Origin: an uncultured Paraglaciecola sp.
GTDB taxonomy: Bacteria; Pseudomonadota; Gammaproteobacteria; Enterobacterales; Alteromonadaceae
Reading direction: 5' to 3'
Length of the DNA: 8,325 nucleotides
NCBI GenBank assembly: GCA_905479025.1
Contig: CAJQKX010000841.1
Span: 1-8,325 of the forward strand
Part shown: positions 1-8,325 of the stretch, piece after piece
How positions within the stretch are numbered: position 1 is the stretch's first letter
How the letters are laid out: each line of letters opens with the position of its first letter
The notes under the pieces: model-generated
The model's input: the letters and a program-made list of their open reading frames with translations, nothing else
Database searches by the model: none
What the model was told of the DNA's origin: nothing
Made by a program: the position numbers and the translations under genes

Positions 1-1260
1 TCTTTGTTTGCGCATAGCAGTAAAAAATTCATTGTTTGTTTTAGTCATAGACAACTTACCGATAAGAAATTCCATCGCGTCTATTTCTGACATTTCATGC
101 ACTATTTTGCGTAATATCCACATTTTTTGCAATTCGTCTGGTGTCGTTAATAACTCTTCACGACGAGTACCAGAACGATTGTAGTCGATCGCAGGGAATA
201 CGCGTTTTTCAGCAATTTTACGGTTCAGGTGTAATTCCATATTACCTGTACCTTTAAATTCTTCGTAAATAACCTCGTCCATTTTAGAACCGGTATCAGT
301 CAATGCTGTGGCAATGATTGTTAAGCTACCACCTTCTTCGATGTTACGTGCGGCACCAAAGAAACGTTTAGGTTTATGCAATGCGTTGGCATCTACACCA
401 CCGGTTAATACTTTACCTGATGAAGGTATCACTGTGTTATAGGCTCGAGCTAAGCGGGTAATTGAATCGAGTAAAATGACCACGTCTTTTTTGTGTTCAA
501 CTAAACGTTTGGCTTTTTCGATTACCATTTCAGCAACTTGTACGTGGCGACTCGCCGGCTCATCAAACGTAGACGCTATGACCTCACCACGCACCAGGCG
601 TTGCATTTCGGTCACTTCTTCTGGTCGCTCATCAATCAACAGGACCATCAAAAGACATTCTGGGTGGTTAGCAGCAATAGATTGTGCGATATTTTGTAAC
701 AGTAATGTTTTACCTGCCTTGGGTGGTGCAACTATTAAGCCACGTTGACCGCGGCCAATGGGGGAGGCTAAATCTAAAACTCGTGCAGTAATATCTTCAC
801 TACTACCATTACCACGTTCCATGATTAAACGTTCATTAGCGTGTAATGGCGTTAAGTTTTCAAATAATATTTTATTACGTGCATTTTCAGGGCGGTCATA
901 ATTGACCTCACTTATTTTTAATAATGCGAAATAACGTTCGGTATCTTTTGGAGGACGTATTTTGCCTGAAATCGTATCGCCAGTTCGCAAGTTGAAGCGC
1001 CTGATTTGGCTAGGCGAGACATAAATGTCGTCTGGACCTGCCAAGTATGAAGAATCGTTGGAACGCAAGAATCCAAAACCATCTTGAAGAATTTCTAGTA
1101 CGCCATCACCAAAAATATCTTCACCGCTTTTAGCGTGAGATTTAAGGATAGAAAAAATAATGTCTTGTTTGCGTGCGCGAGCCATGTTTTCTAGCTTCAT
1201 GTCTTCGGCTAGGCTAACCAGTTCACTGATAGGTTTATTTTTGAGTTCGGTAAGATTCAT
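1..1260 (-). CDS. rho: Transcription termination factor Rho (C-terminal end off the window)
   Basis: Rho is the hexameric RNA-dependent ATPase/helicase that loads on C-rich unstructured RNA and ends transcription. Reading 420 codons from the ATG at 1258-1260 to the left edge gives a protein collinear with E. coli Rho (419 aa) over its whole length. Visible elements: the N-terminal helical part beginning [15 protein letters not shown]; the primary RNA-binding fold with GFGFLR at residues 61-66 (F62, F64 and R66 line the RNA site in E. coli); Walker A APPKAGKT with K181, K184 and T185; [10 protein letters not shown]; Walker B VVILLDS with D265; and the secondary RNA-binding loop [14 protein letters not shown] around 281-294. 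The last visible codons read FFTAMRKQR and no stop is reached, so probably only one or a few residues are missing. The start has no clear Shine-Dalgarno sequence (AAAGACCCACCAATT precedes it). It lies downstream of trxA on the same strand as in E. coli, but a terminator and a long leader separate the two. Confidence 0.98.
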   Translation of the reverse strand, partial: MNLTELKNKPISELVSLAEDMKLENMARARKQDIIFSILKSHAKSGEDIFGDGVLEILQDGFGFLRSNDSSYLAGPDDIYVSPSQIRRFNLRTGDTISGKIRPPKDTERYFALLKISEVNYDRPENARNKILFENLTPLHANERLIMERGNGSSEDITARVLDLASPIGRGQRGLIVAPPKAGKTLLLQNIAQSIAANHPECLLMVLLIDERPEEVTEMQRLVRGEVIASTFDEPASRHVQVAEMVIEKAKRLVEHKKDVVILLDSITRLARAYNTVIPSSGKVLTGGVDANALHKPKRFFGAARNIEEGGSLTIIATALTDTGSKMDEVIYEEFKGTGNMELHLNRKIAEKRVFPAIDYNRSGTRREELLTTPDELQKMWILRKIVHEMSEIDAMEFLIGKLSMTKTNNEFFTAMRKQR

Positions 1261-1555
1261 AATTGGTGGGTCTTTATGCTAAAAGCTTGTCTTAAAAGCC
1301 AGTTTGATTGATTGATTCAAAGGTAATTACTAAAGTACATCTCTGATTTGAGCGAAGTGTGGGTGTGTTCAGGTTTTTAACATATAAAATTTAGCACCAA
1401 ATAATTCCTGAGTCCAGTGAATTGTCTACTTGTCAGACGATTTAACGCCATCCTGAATATTTCTGCCTGCGGTCTAGGCCCTTGTCAAAAACATAAGTAA
1501 CAATTTGTTTACAATAGGAATAGGCTCTTCAGGCAAGTTGATGGTTTAGCAACTA
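1261..1555 (-). promoter_or_regulatory. rho 5' leader, candidate autoregulatory region
   Basis: About 295 bases separate the trxA terminator from the rho start, and no convincing protein gene lies here on either strand. In E. coli the rho leader mediates Rho-dependent attenuation of rho itself; by analogy this stretch is probably the rho leader. On the minus strand it contains a C-rich, G-poor segment (1345-1373, 13 C and 2 G in 29 bases) that resembles a Rho loading site. It also holds a weak hairpin at 1403-1423 (AATTC-CTG paired with CAG-GAATT, one bulged base) and an ORF of 24 codons at 1377-1451. A candidate promoter is TTGCCT (1531-1536), 17 bases, TGTAAA (1508-1513), with 4 of 6 matches in each box. 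The function is inferred from position; the elements are only suggestive. Confidence 0.45.
1345..1373 (-). promoter_or_regulatory. Candidate Rho loading (rut-like) site in the rho leader
   Basis: Read on the minus strand this segment is strongly C over G (13 C, 2 G of 29) and has no evident internal pairing. It contains several pyrimidine-C steps, including ACACACCCACACTTCGCTC. Rho binds such RNA, and feedback termination in the rho leader is established in E. coli. The assignment rests on composition and position only. Confidence 0.3.
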
Positions 1556-1581
1556 CAAAAAGCTCAGCAAGTGCTGAGCTT
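1556..1581 (-). terminator. Intrinsic terminator downstream of trxA
   Basis: On the minus strand an inverted repeat AGCTCAGC (1573-1580) - ACTT - GCTGAGCT (1561-1568) forms a perfect 8-bp stem, or 9 bp with the flanking A-T pair, and a 4-base loop. A run of T follows directly (1556-1560 are A on the plus strand except the first base, giving TTTTG). It starts about 30 bases beyond the trxA stop codon. The GC-containing stem plus T tract is the classical Rho-independent layout and should largely separate trxA transcription from rho. Confidence 0.85.
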
Positions 1582-1610
1582 ATATATTTAATTATTTATG
1601 ATAATAAATA

Positions 1611-1937
1611 TTAAATATTTTCGTGCAAAAACTCTAAAAGTTGGGCTTTTGATAACGCGCCTACTTTCGTTGCTGCTACGTTACCGCCTTTAAATAGTAA
1701 TAAAGTAGGTATACCTCTTATGCCATACTTAGGCGGCGTTTCGTTATTTTCATCGACATTCAGCTTGCCAACTGTTACTTTGCCGTCAAATTCGTCAGCC
1801 ACTTCATGCAGTATAGGTGCGATCATTTTACATGGACCACACCATTCTGCCCAAAAATCAACTAACACAGGACCAGCTGCATTGATAACATCAGCCTCGA
1901 AACTGTCATCAGATAACTGGATGATTTTGTCGCTCAT
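1611..1937 (-). CDS. trxA: Thioredoxin 1 (TrxA)
   Basis: This is the cytoplasmic 12-kDa protein disulfide reductase, reduced by thioredoxin reductase and electron donor to ribonucleotide reductase and other enzymes. The 108-residue product matches E. coli thioredoxin 1 closely across its length. It has the active site WCGPCK (W32, C33, C36), the buried D27, the conserved FWAEW context, and the cis-proline P77 in RGIPT, followed by LLLFKGG and VGALSK. The start was set at the ATG 1935-1937 because it has a good ribosome site (GGAG at 1944-1947, six bases upstream) and gives the usual family N-terminus MSDKIIQL. The frame stays open for 28 codons further upstream, but that part crosses the promoter region and is unlike thioredoxin. 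The gene is divergent from rhlB and ends 30 bases before its own terminator. Confidence 0.98.
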   Translation of the reverse strand: MSDKIIQLSDDSFEADVINAAGPVLVDFWAEWCGPCKMIAPILHEVADEFDGKVTVGKLNVDENNETPPKYGIRGIPTLLLFKGGNVAATKVGALSKAQLLEFLHENI

Positions 1938-1960
1938 TATTTTCTCCGTAATTTTTCTCT

Positions 1961-1978
1961 CGCTGACATGACTCAGCG
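1961..1978 (-). repeat. Inverted repeat in the trxA 5' untranslated region
   Basis: CGCTGA (1961-1966), a six-base loop, then TCAGCG (1973-1978) form a perfect 6-bp GC-rich stem. If transcription starts near 1983, as the -10 candidate suggests, this hairpin sits about five bases from the 5' end of the trxA mRNA and about 24 bases before its start codon. Such 5' stems commonly protect mRNA from RNase E entry; it could equally be a protein-binding operator. The repeat is seen directly and its role is inferred. Confidence 0.45.
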
Positions 1979-2023
1979 TGGTTATGATTGTTATATAGAA
2001 ACTGGTTTTTAATGCAAGCAATG

Positions 2024-2037
2024 ATAAGCTATAAGCT
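2024..2037 (+). repeat. Tandem 7-bp repeat abutting the rhlB start codon
   Basis: ATAAGCT occurs twice back to back (2024-2030 and 2031-2037) immediately before the rhlB ATG, occupying the place where a ribosome site would be expected. Neither copy resembles AGGAGG. It may be a local duplication, or chance in AT-rich DNA. Confidence 0.6.
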
Positions 2038-3300
2038 ATGCCAACTACACATTTAACCGATACAAAATTTTCAGACTTACCTATTCAACAGCAGGTTGTA
2101 TATGCGTTGTCTGAGGCCAATTTCAACCTTTGCACACCTATTCAAGCGTTGAGTTTGCCGCCCTTACTTGAAGGTAATGATCTTGCCGGTCAAGCGCAAA
2201 CGGGAACAGGTAAAACCATTGCATTTTTGGTGGCCACTTTCCACTATTTGTTGACCAACCCTCAAGACTCAAAACGTCAACCTAGGGCAATCATTATGGC
2301 GCCCACCCGTGAGTTAGCTGTGCAAATTTTTAACGATGCAGAACTACTTAGCCAGCACACAGGTTTATCACTTGGTTTAATTTATGGGGGCGAGGGCTAT
2401 CAAAGTCAACGGGAGAAATTGCAAGGTGGTGTAGATATTATTATCGGCACCACGGGTCGTATTATCGATTACTATAAACAAAATATCTTTTCATTAGCCG
2501 CTATTCAGGTTGCGGTATTAGACGAAGCTGACCGTATGTTCGACCTTGGTTTTATCAAGGATATTCGTTATTTATTTAACAGAATGCCCAAACCTACTGA
2601 ACGTTTGAGTATGCTATTTTCTGCTACCTTGTCCTACCGCGTTCAAGAGTTGGCTTATGATCACATGGATAATCCTACTCATGTTCAGATTGAGCCAGAA
2701 AGAAAAACTGCTGAACGGGTAAAAGAAGAACTATTTTACCCGTCAGATGAAGACAAACCATACCTTCTACTCACTTTGATGGAAGAAGAATGGCCAGACA
2801 AAGCTATAGTGTTTGCGAACACTAAACATGGCTGTGAAAGAATTTCTGATTGGTTAGAAGCTGACAAGCATAGGGTGGGTTTGTTAAGCGGTGATGTACC
2901 TCAGAATAAACGCCTAAAAATACTAGAGAATTTCACCAGTGGTGTGCTTGATGTATTAGTCGCTACAGATGTTGCAGCTCGTGGTTTACATATTCCTATG
3001 GTAAGTCATGTCTTTAACTACGACTTACCAGACGATGCAGAAGATTATGTGCACCGTATAGGTAGAACGGGTCGTGCTGGTGAAAGTGGCAGCTCTATTA
3101 GTTTTGCTTGCGAAAAATACGCCCTAAACTTACCGGCGATTGAGGAGTATGTTCAACACTCAATACCAGTGACAGATTACAACCCAAATGATTTAATGCG
3201 TGACATCACCCCACCTAAACCACGTTTTAAAAAGCGTATGCAAAGTGGTAGGAGTCACCAAAATCGTCCTTCAAGTCCACGCCCTAATCGGAATAGATGA
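2038..3300 (+). CDS. rhlB: ATP-dependent RNA helicase RhlB (DEAD-box)
   Basis: RhlB unwinds structured RNA and, in enterobacteria, is the helicase of the RNase E degradosome. The 420-residue product (E. coli 421) shows the DEAD-box motifs in order: the Q motif CTPIQ (32-36), Walker A AQTGTGKT (53-60), PTREL (89-93), TTGR (138-141), DEAD (162-165), SAT (195-197), VFANT (258-262), ATDVAARG (309-316) and HRIGRTGR (339-346). The C-terminus from about 392 is a short basic tail rich in R, K, P and S, as in RhlB, which suits RNA binding. RhlB is favoured over other DEAD helicases by near full-length collinearity (for example KIQHSIPV-like [13 protein letters not shown] near 371-383) and by its place next to trxA/rho and gppA. 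The ATG at 2038 gives the usual N-terminus, but there is no obvious Shine-Dalgarno sequence. A tandem ATAAGCT repeat abuts the start instead. It overlaps gppA by four bases. Confidence 0.97.
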   Translation: MPTTHLTDTKFSDLPIQQQVVYALSEANFNLCTPIQALSLPPLLEGNDLAGQAQTGTGKTIAFLVATFHYLLTNPQDSKRQPRAIIMAPTRELAVQIFNDAELLSQHTGLSLGLIYGGEGYQSQREKLQGGVDIIIGTTGRIIDYYKQNIFSLAAIQVAVLDEADRMFDLGFIKDIRYLFNRMPKPTERLSMLFSATLSYRVQELAYDHMDNPTHVQIEPERKTAERVKEELFYPSDEDKPYLLLTLMEEEWPDKAIVFANTKHGCERISDWLEADKHRVGLLSGDVPQNKRLKILENFTSGVLDVLVATDVAARGLHIPMVSHVFNYDLPDDAEDYVHRIGRTGRAGESGSSISFACEKYALNLPAIEEYVQHSIPVTDYNPNDLMRDITPPKPRFKKRMQSGRSHQNRPSSPRPNRNR

Positions 3301-4814
3301 ATAATAACATCGAAGTCATTGCCCCCTTCGCTCAGCCTGAGCAATTGTATGCAGCTGTAGATCTAGGCTCCAACAGTTTTCATATGGTCATTGTTCGGGT
3401 TGTGGCTGGTAGTGTGCATATTATTGGTAAGGTGAAGCAAAAAGTGCGTCTTGCCGCTGGGCTAGATGAAAATATGCTGTTAGACCAATCTAGCCTCGAG
3501 AGAGGATGGCAGTGCCTTGAAACATTTGCCGAACGTTTACAGGATATTCCTCTTTCAAATATAAAAATCGTTGGCACTGCTACTTTACGTTTGGCAGCTA
3601 ACGCTGACGTATTTATAAAAACAGCTGAAAAAATTCTCAAACATAAATTGAATGTGATTGATGGTGAGGAGGAGGCTAGGCAAATATATTTGGGTGTGGC
3701 TTACACCTCGGCTAATCAAGGCAATTCTTTGGTTATTGATATTGGCGGCGCAAGTACAGAAGTGATTGTTGGCAATGATATGACCCCAATTCATTTAGTT
3801 AGTATGAATATGGGATGTGTGACGTTTAAGGAGCGGTTTTTTACTGATGGTAATATATCGGAGCAGAGTTTTGAGCTTGCGATTAATGAAGCCAAGTCTT
3901 TATTAGAGCCAGTGATAAATGATTTTATTAGTTTTGACTGGCAGCAATGTTTAGGCGCATCAGGTACTCCCCAAGCTATTACTGAAATTTTGGTGACACA
4001 AGGGATCAGTGACTCTATACGCATTGATTATCTGCGTAATTTAAAACAGCAATGCATTGACTGTGTGACCATAGATTTATTACAAATAGATGGTTTAATC
4101 GAATCAAGACGAGCGATTTTTCCTAGTGGCTTGGCTATACTGATTGCCCTTTTTGAGCAATTAAATATCCAAGAAATGCATATATCAGGTGGGGCGCTTC
4201 GCGAAGGCCTTATTTATGGCATGTTAGATAACATGCAGCAAAATGATCGAAGATTGCAAACTCTCGAGCAATGTATTGAACGTTTTCATATAGATCCTGA
4301 ACACGCTTATCGCGTCAAAGGTATTGCGCTTAGTCTGTTTAATCAAGTACAAAACCAGATGTTCTTAGGCAAGGTAGAGTGTGAAGCGATGTTGATGGCA
4401 TCTGCCATGTTGCATGAGACTGGTTTGCATATCGAATACAAACTGCACCATCAACATGGCGCTTATATTCTTAGTCATTTACCCATGGTGGGTTATACAC
4501 AACACCAACGTGCTGGTATCAAAACATTAGTGCAAAGTCACAGACAGGAAATTAACCTCGGTTTGTTTGACTCTTTCCATCCAGAGGTACGCCAAGCACT
4601 TTTGGTGTTAGTTAGAGTATTACGCTTATCATGCTTACTCTCCATTCGCCGCAAAGACAATTTGCTAGCAGATTTTAATCTAATTATTTCAGATGAAAAG
4701 TGGACACTCACTTTTCCTAAAGGCTGGTTAAAATCACACCCATTGATTGATGCGGAGCTAGCCAACGAAAAATGGCAACAGCATAAAGTAGGCTGGACAT
4801 TAGAGTGTTTTTAA
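3297..4814 (+). CDS. gppA: Guanosine-5'-triphosphate,3'-diphosphate pyrophosphatase (GppA)
   Basis: GppA hydrolyses pppGpp to ppGpp in the stringent response and belongs to the Ppx/GppA exopolyphosphatase family of the actin-like ATPase fold. The 505-residue product is collinear with E. coli GppA (494 aa). Signatures: [12 protein letters not shown] (19-30, first phosphate loop), GTATLRLA (93-100), GEEEAR (123-128, which carries the conserved catalytic glutamate of the family), [14 protein letters not shown] (146-159, second phosphate loop), MGCVTF (172-177), GASGT (220-224), [10 protein letters not shown] (275-284) and [14 protein letters not shown] (297-310). The C-terminal helical HD-like domain includes SAMLHETG (369-376), where the sequence is HE, not HD. 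GppA is preferred over Ppx because of the rhlB neighbour and the LQDIP/RGWQCL segments typical of GppA. Its ATG overlaps the rhlB stop as ATGA (3297-3300), so it is probably translationally coupled to rhlB in one operon. Confidence 0.95.
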   Translation: MNNNIEVIAPFAQPEQLYAAVDLGSNSFHMVIVRVVAGSVHIIGKVKQKVRLAAGLDENMLLDQSSLERGWQCLETFAERLQDIPLSNIKIVGTATLRLAANADVFIKTAEKILKHKLNVIDGEEEARQIYLGVAYTSANQGNSLVIDIGGASTEVIVGNDMTPIHLVSMNMGCVTFKERFFTDGNISEQSFELAINEAKSLLEPVINDFISFDWQQCLGASGTPQAITEILVTQGISDSIRIDYLRNLKQQCIDCVTIDLLQIDGLIESRRAIFPSGLAILIALFEQLNIQEMHISGGALREGLIYGMLDNMQQNDRRLQTLEQCIERFHIDPEHAYRVKGIALSLFNQVQNQMFLGKVECEAMLMASAMLHETGLHIEYKLHHQHGAYILSHLPMVGYTQHQRAGIKTLVQSHRQEINLGLFDSFHPEVRQALLVLVRVLRLSCLLSIRRKDNLLADFNLIISDEKWTLTFPKGWLKSHPLIDAELANEKWQQHKVGWTLECF

Positions 4815-4891
4815 ATTTACCTTGTTGATTTAGAATAACAAAAACAGATAAAAATTAAGAGGTTGTTGTTTAATTATGAAGCCAAGATCTT
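4815..4891. other. Convergent gppA/hemB intergenic gap without a visible terminator
   Basis: This 77-bp AT-rich gap lies between the ends of two converging genes. I found only a weak 5-bp stem (TTGTT/AACAA near 4823-4842) with no adjoining T run in either direction, so no intrinsic terminator can be called. Termination here may be Rho-dependent, or the two transcripts may overlap. Confidence 0.4.
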
Positions 4892-7464
<2,573 letters not shown>

Positions 7465-7769
7465 TAGTGCATGCTCAATTTCTAAGAATCTGGTTCTGCT
7501 GGTTATATGTGATTGATGGTAAACTTAAACCAATATAACTCATCAGAGAGACTTAAGCGTGTTAGATTTTGGCTTGGCTGTTGTCAAATAGTATCTGTGG
7601 CACTGAGAATACTAGCAATCGAATACTGTTTTTTAGTATCCACTAAGTGAGCAACGCCTGGCACTACAGTATGGCTTGGGCGTATTTGACTAGAAAAATT
7701 AGCTGTTGTAAATATGACTGCAGTACAAAAAATACTGAAGAACCACAATAGCCAGTTTTTGCTAAGGAT
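7465..7769 (-). pseudogene. Disrupted 5' part of the diguanylate cyclase gene (signal peptide and half of the sensor domain)
   Basis: This stretch is the degraded start of the neighbouring diguanylate cyclase gene. In one minus-strand frame, after AGGG (7772-7775), it reads VILSKNWLLWFFSIFCTAV, a signal-peptide-like basic then hydrophobic segment. It continues to SILSATDTI, meets TGA (7584-7586), and resumes in the same frame as QQPSQNLTRLSLSDELYW then FKFTINHI. The last part is the YW-F-F signature of 7TMR-DISMED2 sensor domains. After ATA (7506-7508) that frame ends in TAA. Removing one TA from the ATATAA run (7503-7508) joins it in frame to TSRTRFLEIEHALLDRVN and the open frame below. Two lesions are therefore visible. 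No ATG exists in the frame near the ribosome site; the codon at the expected place is ATC (7767-7769). Either a real decaying gene or sequence errors would explain this. Confidence 0.75.
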
Positions 7770-7782
7770 GACCCTAAAAGGT

Positions 7783-8325
7783 TTATTCGGCTAGACCAGC
7801 ACTCATGGTTGGGATTTTAAATAGTGCTTGTGTATTAGCTTGGCTCGCTAATTTTAATGTGGTTAAGTCCGTGCCCATCAAATTGGCTGCTTCCTTTGCT
7901 ACGAATGGCAGATAAGCAGGTTCGTTATTGCCATTGTCCACTTTGTGGTTATTGGGTAAACCCTTAGGGCGTAAATAGGGGGCGTCGGTTTCCAATAAAA
8001 TACGATTTAGGGGAAGTGATTTAACTGCTTCGCGTAATGTTTGCCCACGCTTAAGATCACAGACCCAACCGGTTATGCCAATATACAAGTCTAGTTCTAA
8101 GTAACGATTCATCTGTTCAATGTCGCCGGTAAAACAATGTGCTACGCCACCTTTTAATGTTTTACGATATTTTGTTAATAATTCAACCTGAGCTTCAAAT
8201 GCATCACGCTCATGTAAAAAAACAGGCAAGCCTAATTCACAAGCTAATTTAAGTTGTTGTTCAAATGCAAACAGTTGTTGGTCTGGGGTAGAAAAATTTC
8301 GATTAAAATCTAAACCACATTCGCC
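7783..8325 (-). CDS. tatD: TatD family 3'-5' exonuclease/Mg-dependent DNase (5' end off the window)
   Basis: TatD is a cytoplasmic metal-dependent hydrolase of the amidohydrolase (TIM-barrel) fold with 3'-5' exonuclease activity on DNA and RNA. It is named for its link to tatABC but is not needed for Tat export. The frame is open from the right edge to TAA at 7783-7785, giving 180 residues that match the C-terminal two thirds of E. coli TatD (about 260 aa). It shows GECGLDFNRNFSTP at once, then LPVFLHERDAFE, HCFTG, YIGITGWVCDLKRG, LLETDAPYLRPKG and NEPAYLPFV, which carry the metal ligands E, H, H and D of the family. The first 80-90 residues, with the HxH metal motif, lie outside. The TTG at 8227-8229 is an internal leucine codon, not a start. 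About 13 bases separate its stop from the start region of the broken diguanylate cyclase gene. Confidence 0.96.
   Translation of the reverse strand, partial: GECGLDFNRNFSTPDQQLFAFEQQLKLACELGLPVFLHERDAFEAQVELLTKYRKTLKGGVAHCFTGDIEQMNRYLELDLYIGITGWVCDLKRGQTLREAVKSLPLNRILLETDAPYLRPKGLPNNHKVDNGNNEPAYLPFVAKEAANLMGTDLTTLKLASQANTQALFKIPTMSAGLAE

Larger units (their letters stand above)
1938..2037. promoter_or_regulatory. Divergent trxA / rhlB promoter region
   Basis: This 100-bp AT-rich gap between the two divergent genes must hold the trxA promoter and probably the rhlB-gppA promoter. For trxA (minus strand) the best candidate is TTGCAT (2012-2017), a 16-base spacer, then TATAAC (1990-1995, 5 of 6 matches to the -10 consensus), which would start transcription near 1983. 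No plus-strand promoter stands out for rhlB. A possible -35-like TTGTTA lies at 1988-1993, but there is no good -10 at the right distance. Confidence 0.55.

Noticed and set aside
476..748. Plus-strand open frame of 90 codons inside rho
   Set aside because: It is antisense to the conserved Rho ATPase domain, has no recognisable protein features, and is explained by rho codon use.
1302..1320. TTGA repeated three times upstream of rho, possible phase-variable repeat
   Set aside because: Three units of a simple tetramer in AT-rich DNA are too few to suggest slippage control.
1483..1488. Perfect -35 box TTGACA on the minus strand in the rho leader
   Set aside because: No acceptable -10 hexamer lies 16-18 bases downstream (the sequence there reads GCAGAAA).
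1938..2021. N-terminal extension of thioredoxin by 28 codons to an upstream start
   Set aside because: The extension overlaps the promoter candidate, is unlike thioredoxin, and the internal ATG has a well-spaced GGAG; the shorter protein has the normal family length.
4823..4842. TTGTT/AACAA inverted repeat as a terminator between gppA and hemB
   Set aside because: Only five AT-rich pairs, a long loop, and no T run after it on either strand.
7584..7586. TGA read as selenocysteine in the sensor domain
   Set aside because: 7TM-DISM receptors are not selenoproteins, no SECIS-like hairpin was recognised right after the codon, and a second lesion follows.

Overview
The window looks like chromosomal core DNA from a marine gammaproteobacterium, most likely of the order Alteromonadales (Alteromonas/Glaciecola/Paraglaciecola-like). 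That assignment is inferred from protein similarity to Escherichia coli Rho, TrxA, RhlB, GppA and TatD, from the AT-leaning base use, and from the gene order. No mobile element, CRISPR array, tRNA, rRNA or phage gene was seen.

Left part (1-4814): rho (minus, its last residues off the left edge), a 350-bp rho leader, and trxA (minus) with its own intrinsic terminator. A 100-bp divergent promoter region follows, then rhlB and gppA (plus), overlapping by 4 bases. This is the E. coli rho-trxA-rhlB-gppA neighbourhood. It groups the transcription terminator Rho, thioredoxin, the degradosome helicase RhlB and the pppGpp phosphohydrolase GppA.

Right part (4892-8325): a minus-strand run read from the right edge inwards, consisting of tatD (5' end off the window), a membrane-bound 7TM-DISM GGDEF diguanylate cyclase gene, and hemB. 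It converges on gppA. The spacings (13 bases or so, then 11 bases) suggest one operon. HemB carries the aspartate-type active-site motif of the Pseudomonas enzyme, not the cysteine zinc site of E. coli.

The main unexpected result is in the diguanylate cyclase gene. Its open frame from 7464 has no ATG until inside the first membrane helix. The sequence between it and tatD is not empty: it encodes the missing signal peptide and first half of the sensor domain, but with an in-frame TGA (7584-7586) and a 2-base TA insertion (about 7503-7508) that shifts the frame. An ordinary start codon is also absent. The gene is therefore probably a recent pseudogene at its 5' end, or carries sequencing errors, although its GGDEF domain is intact. 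I found no convincing undescribed multi-gene system; the other points of interest are regulatory (rho leader, trxA 5' hairpin, repeat at the rhlB start).
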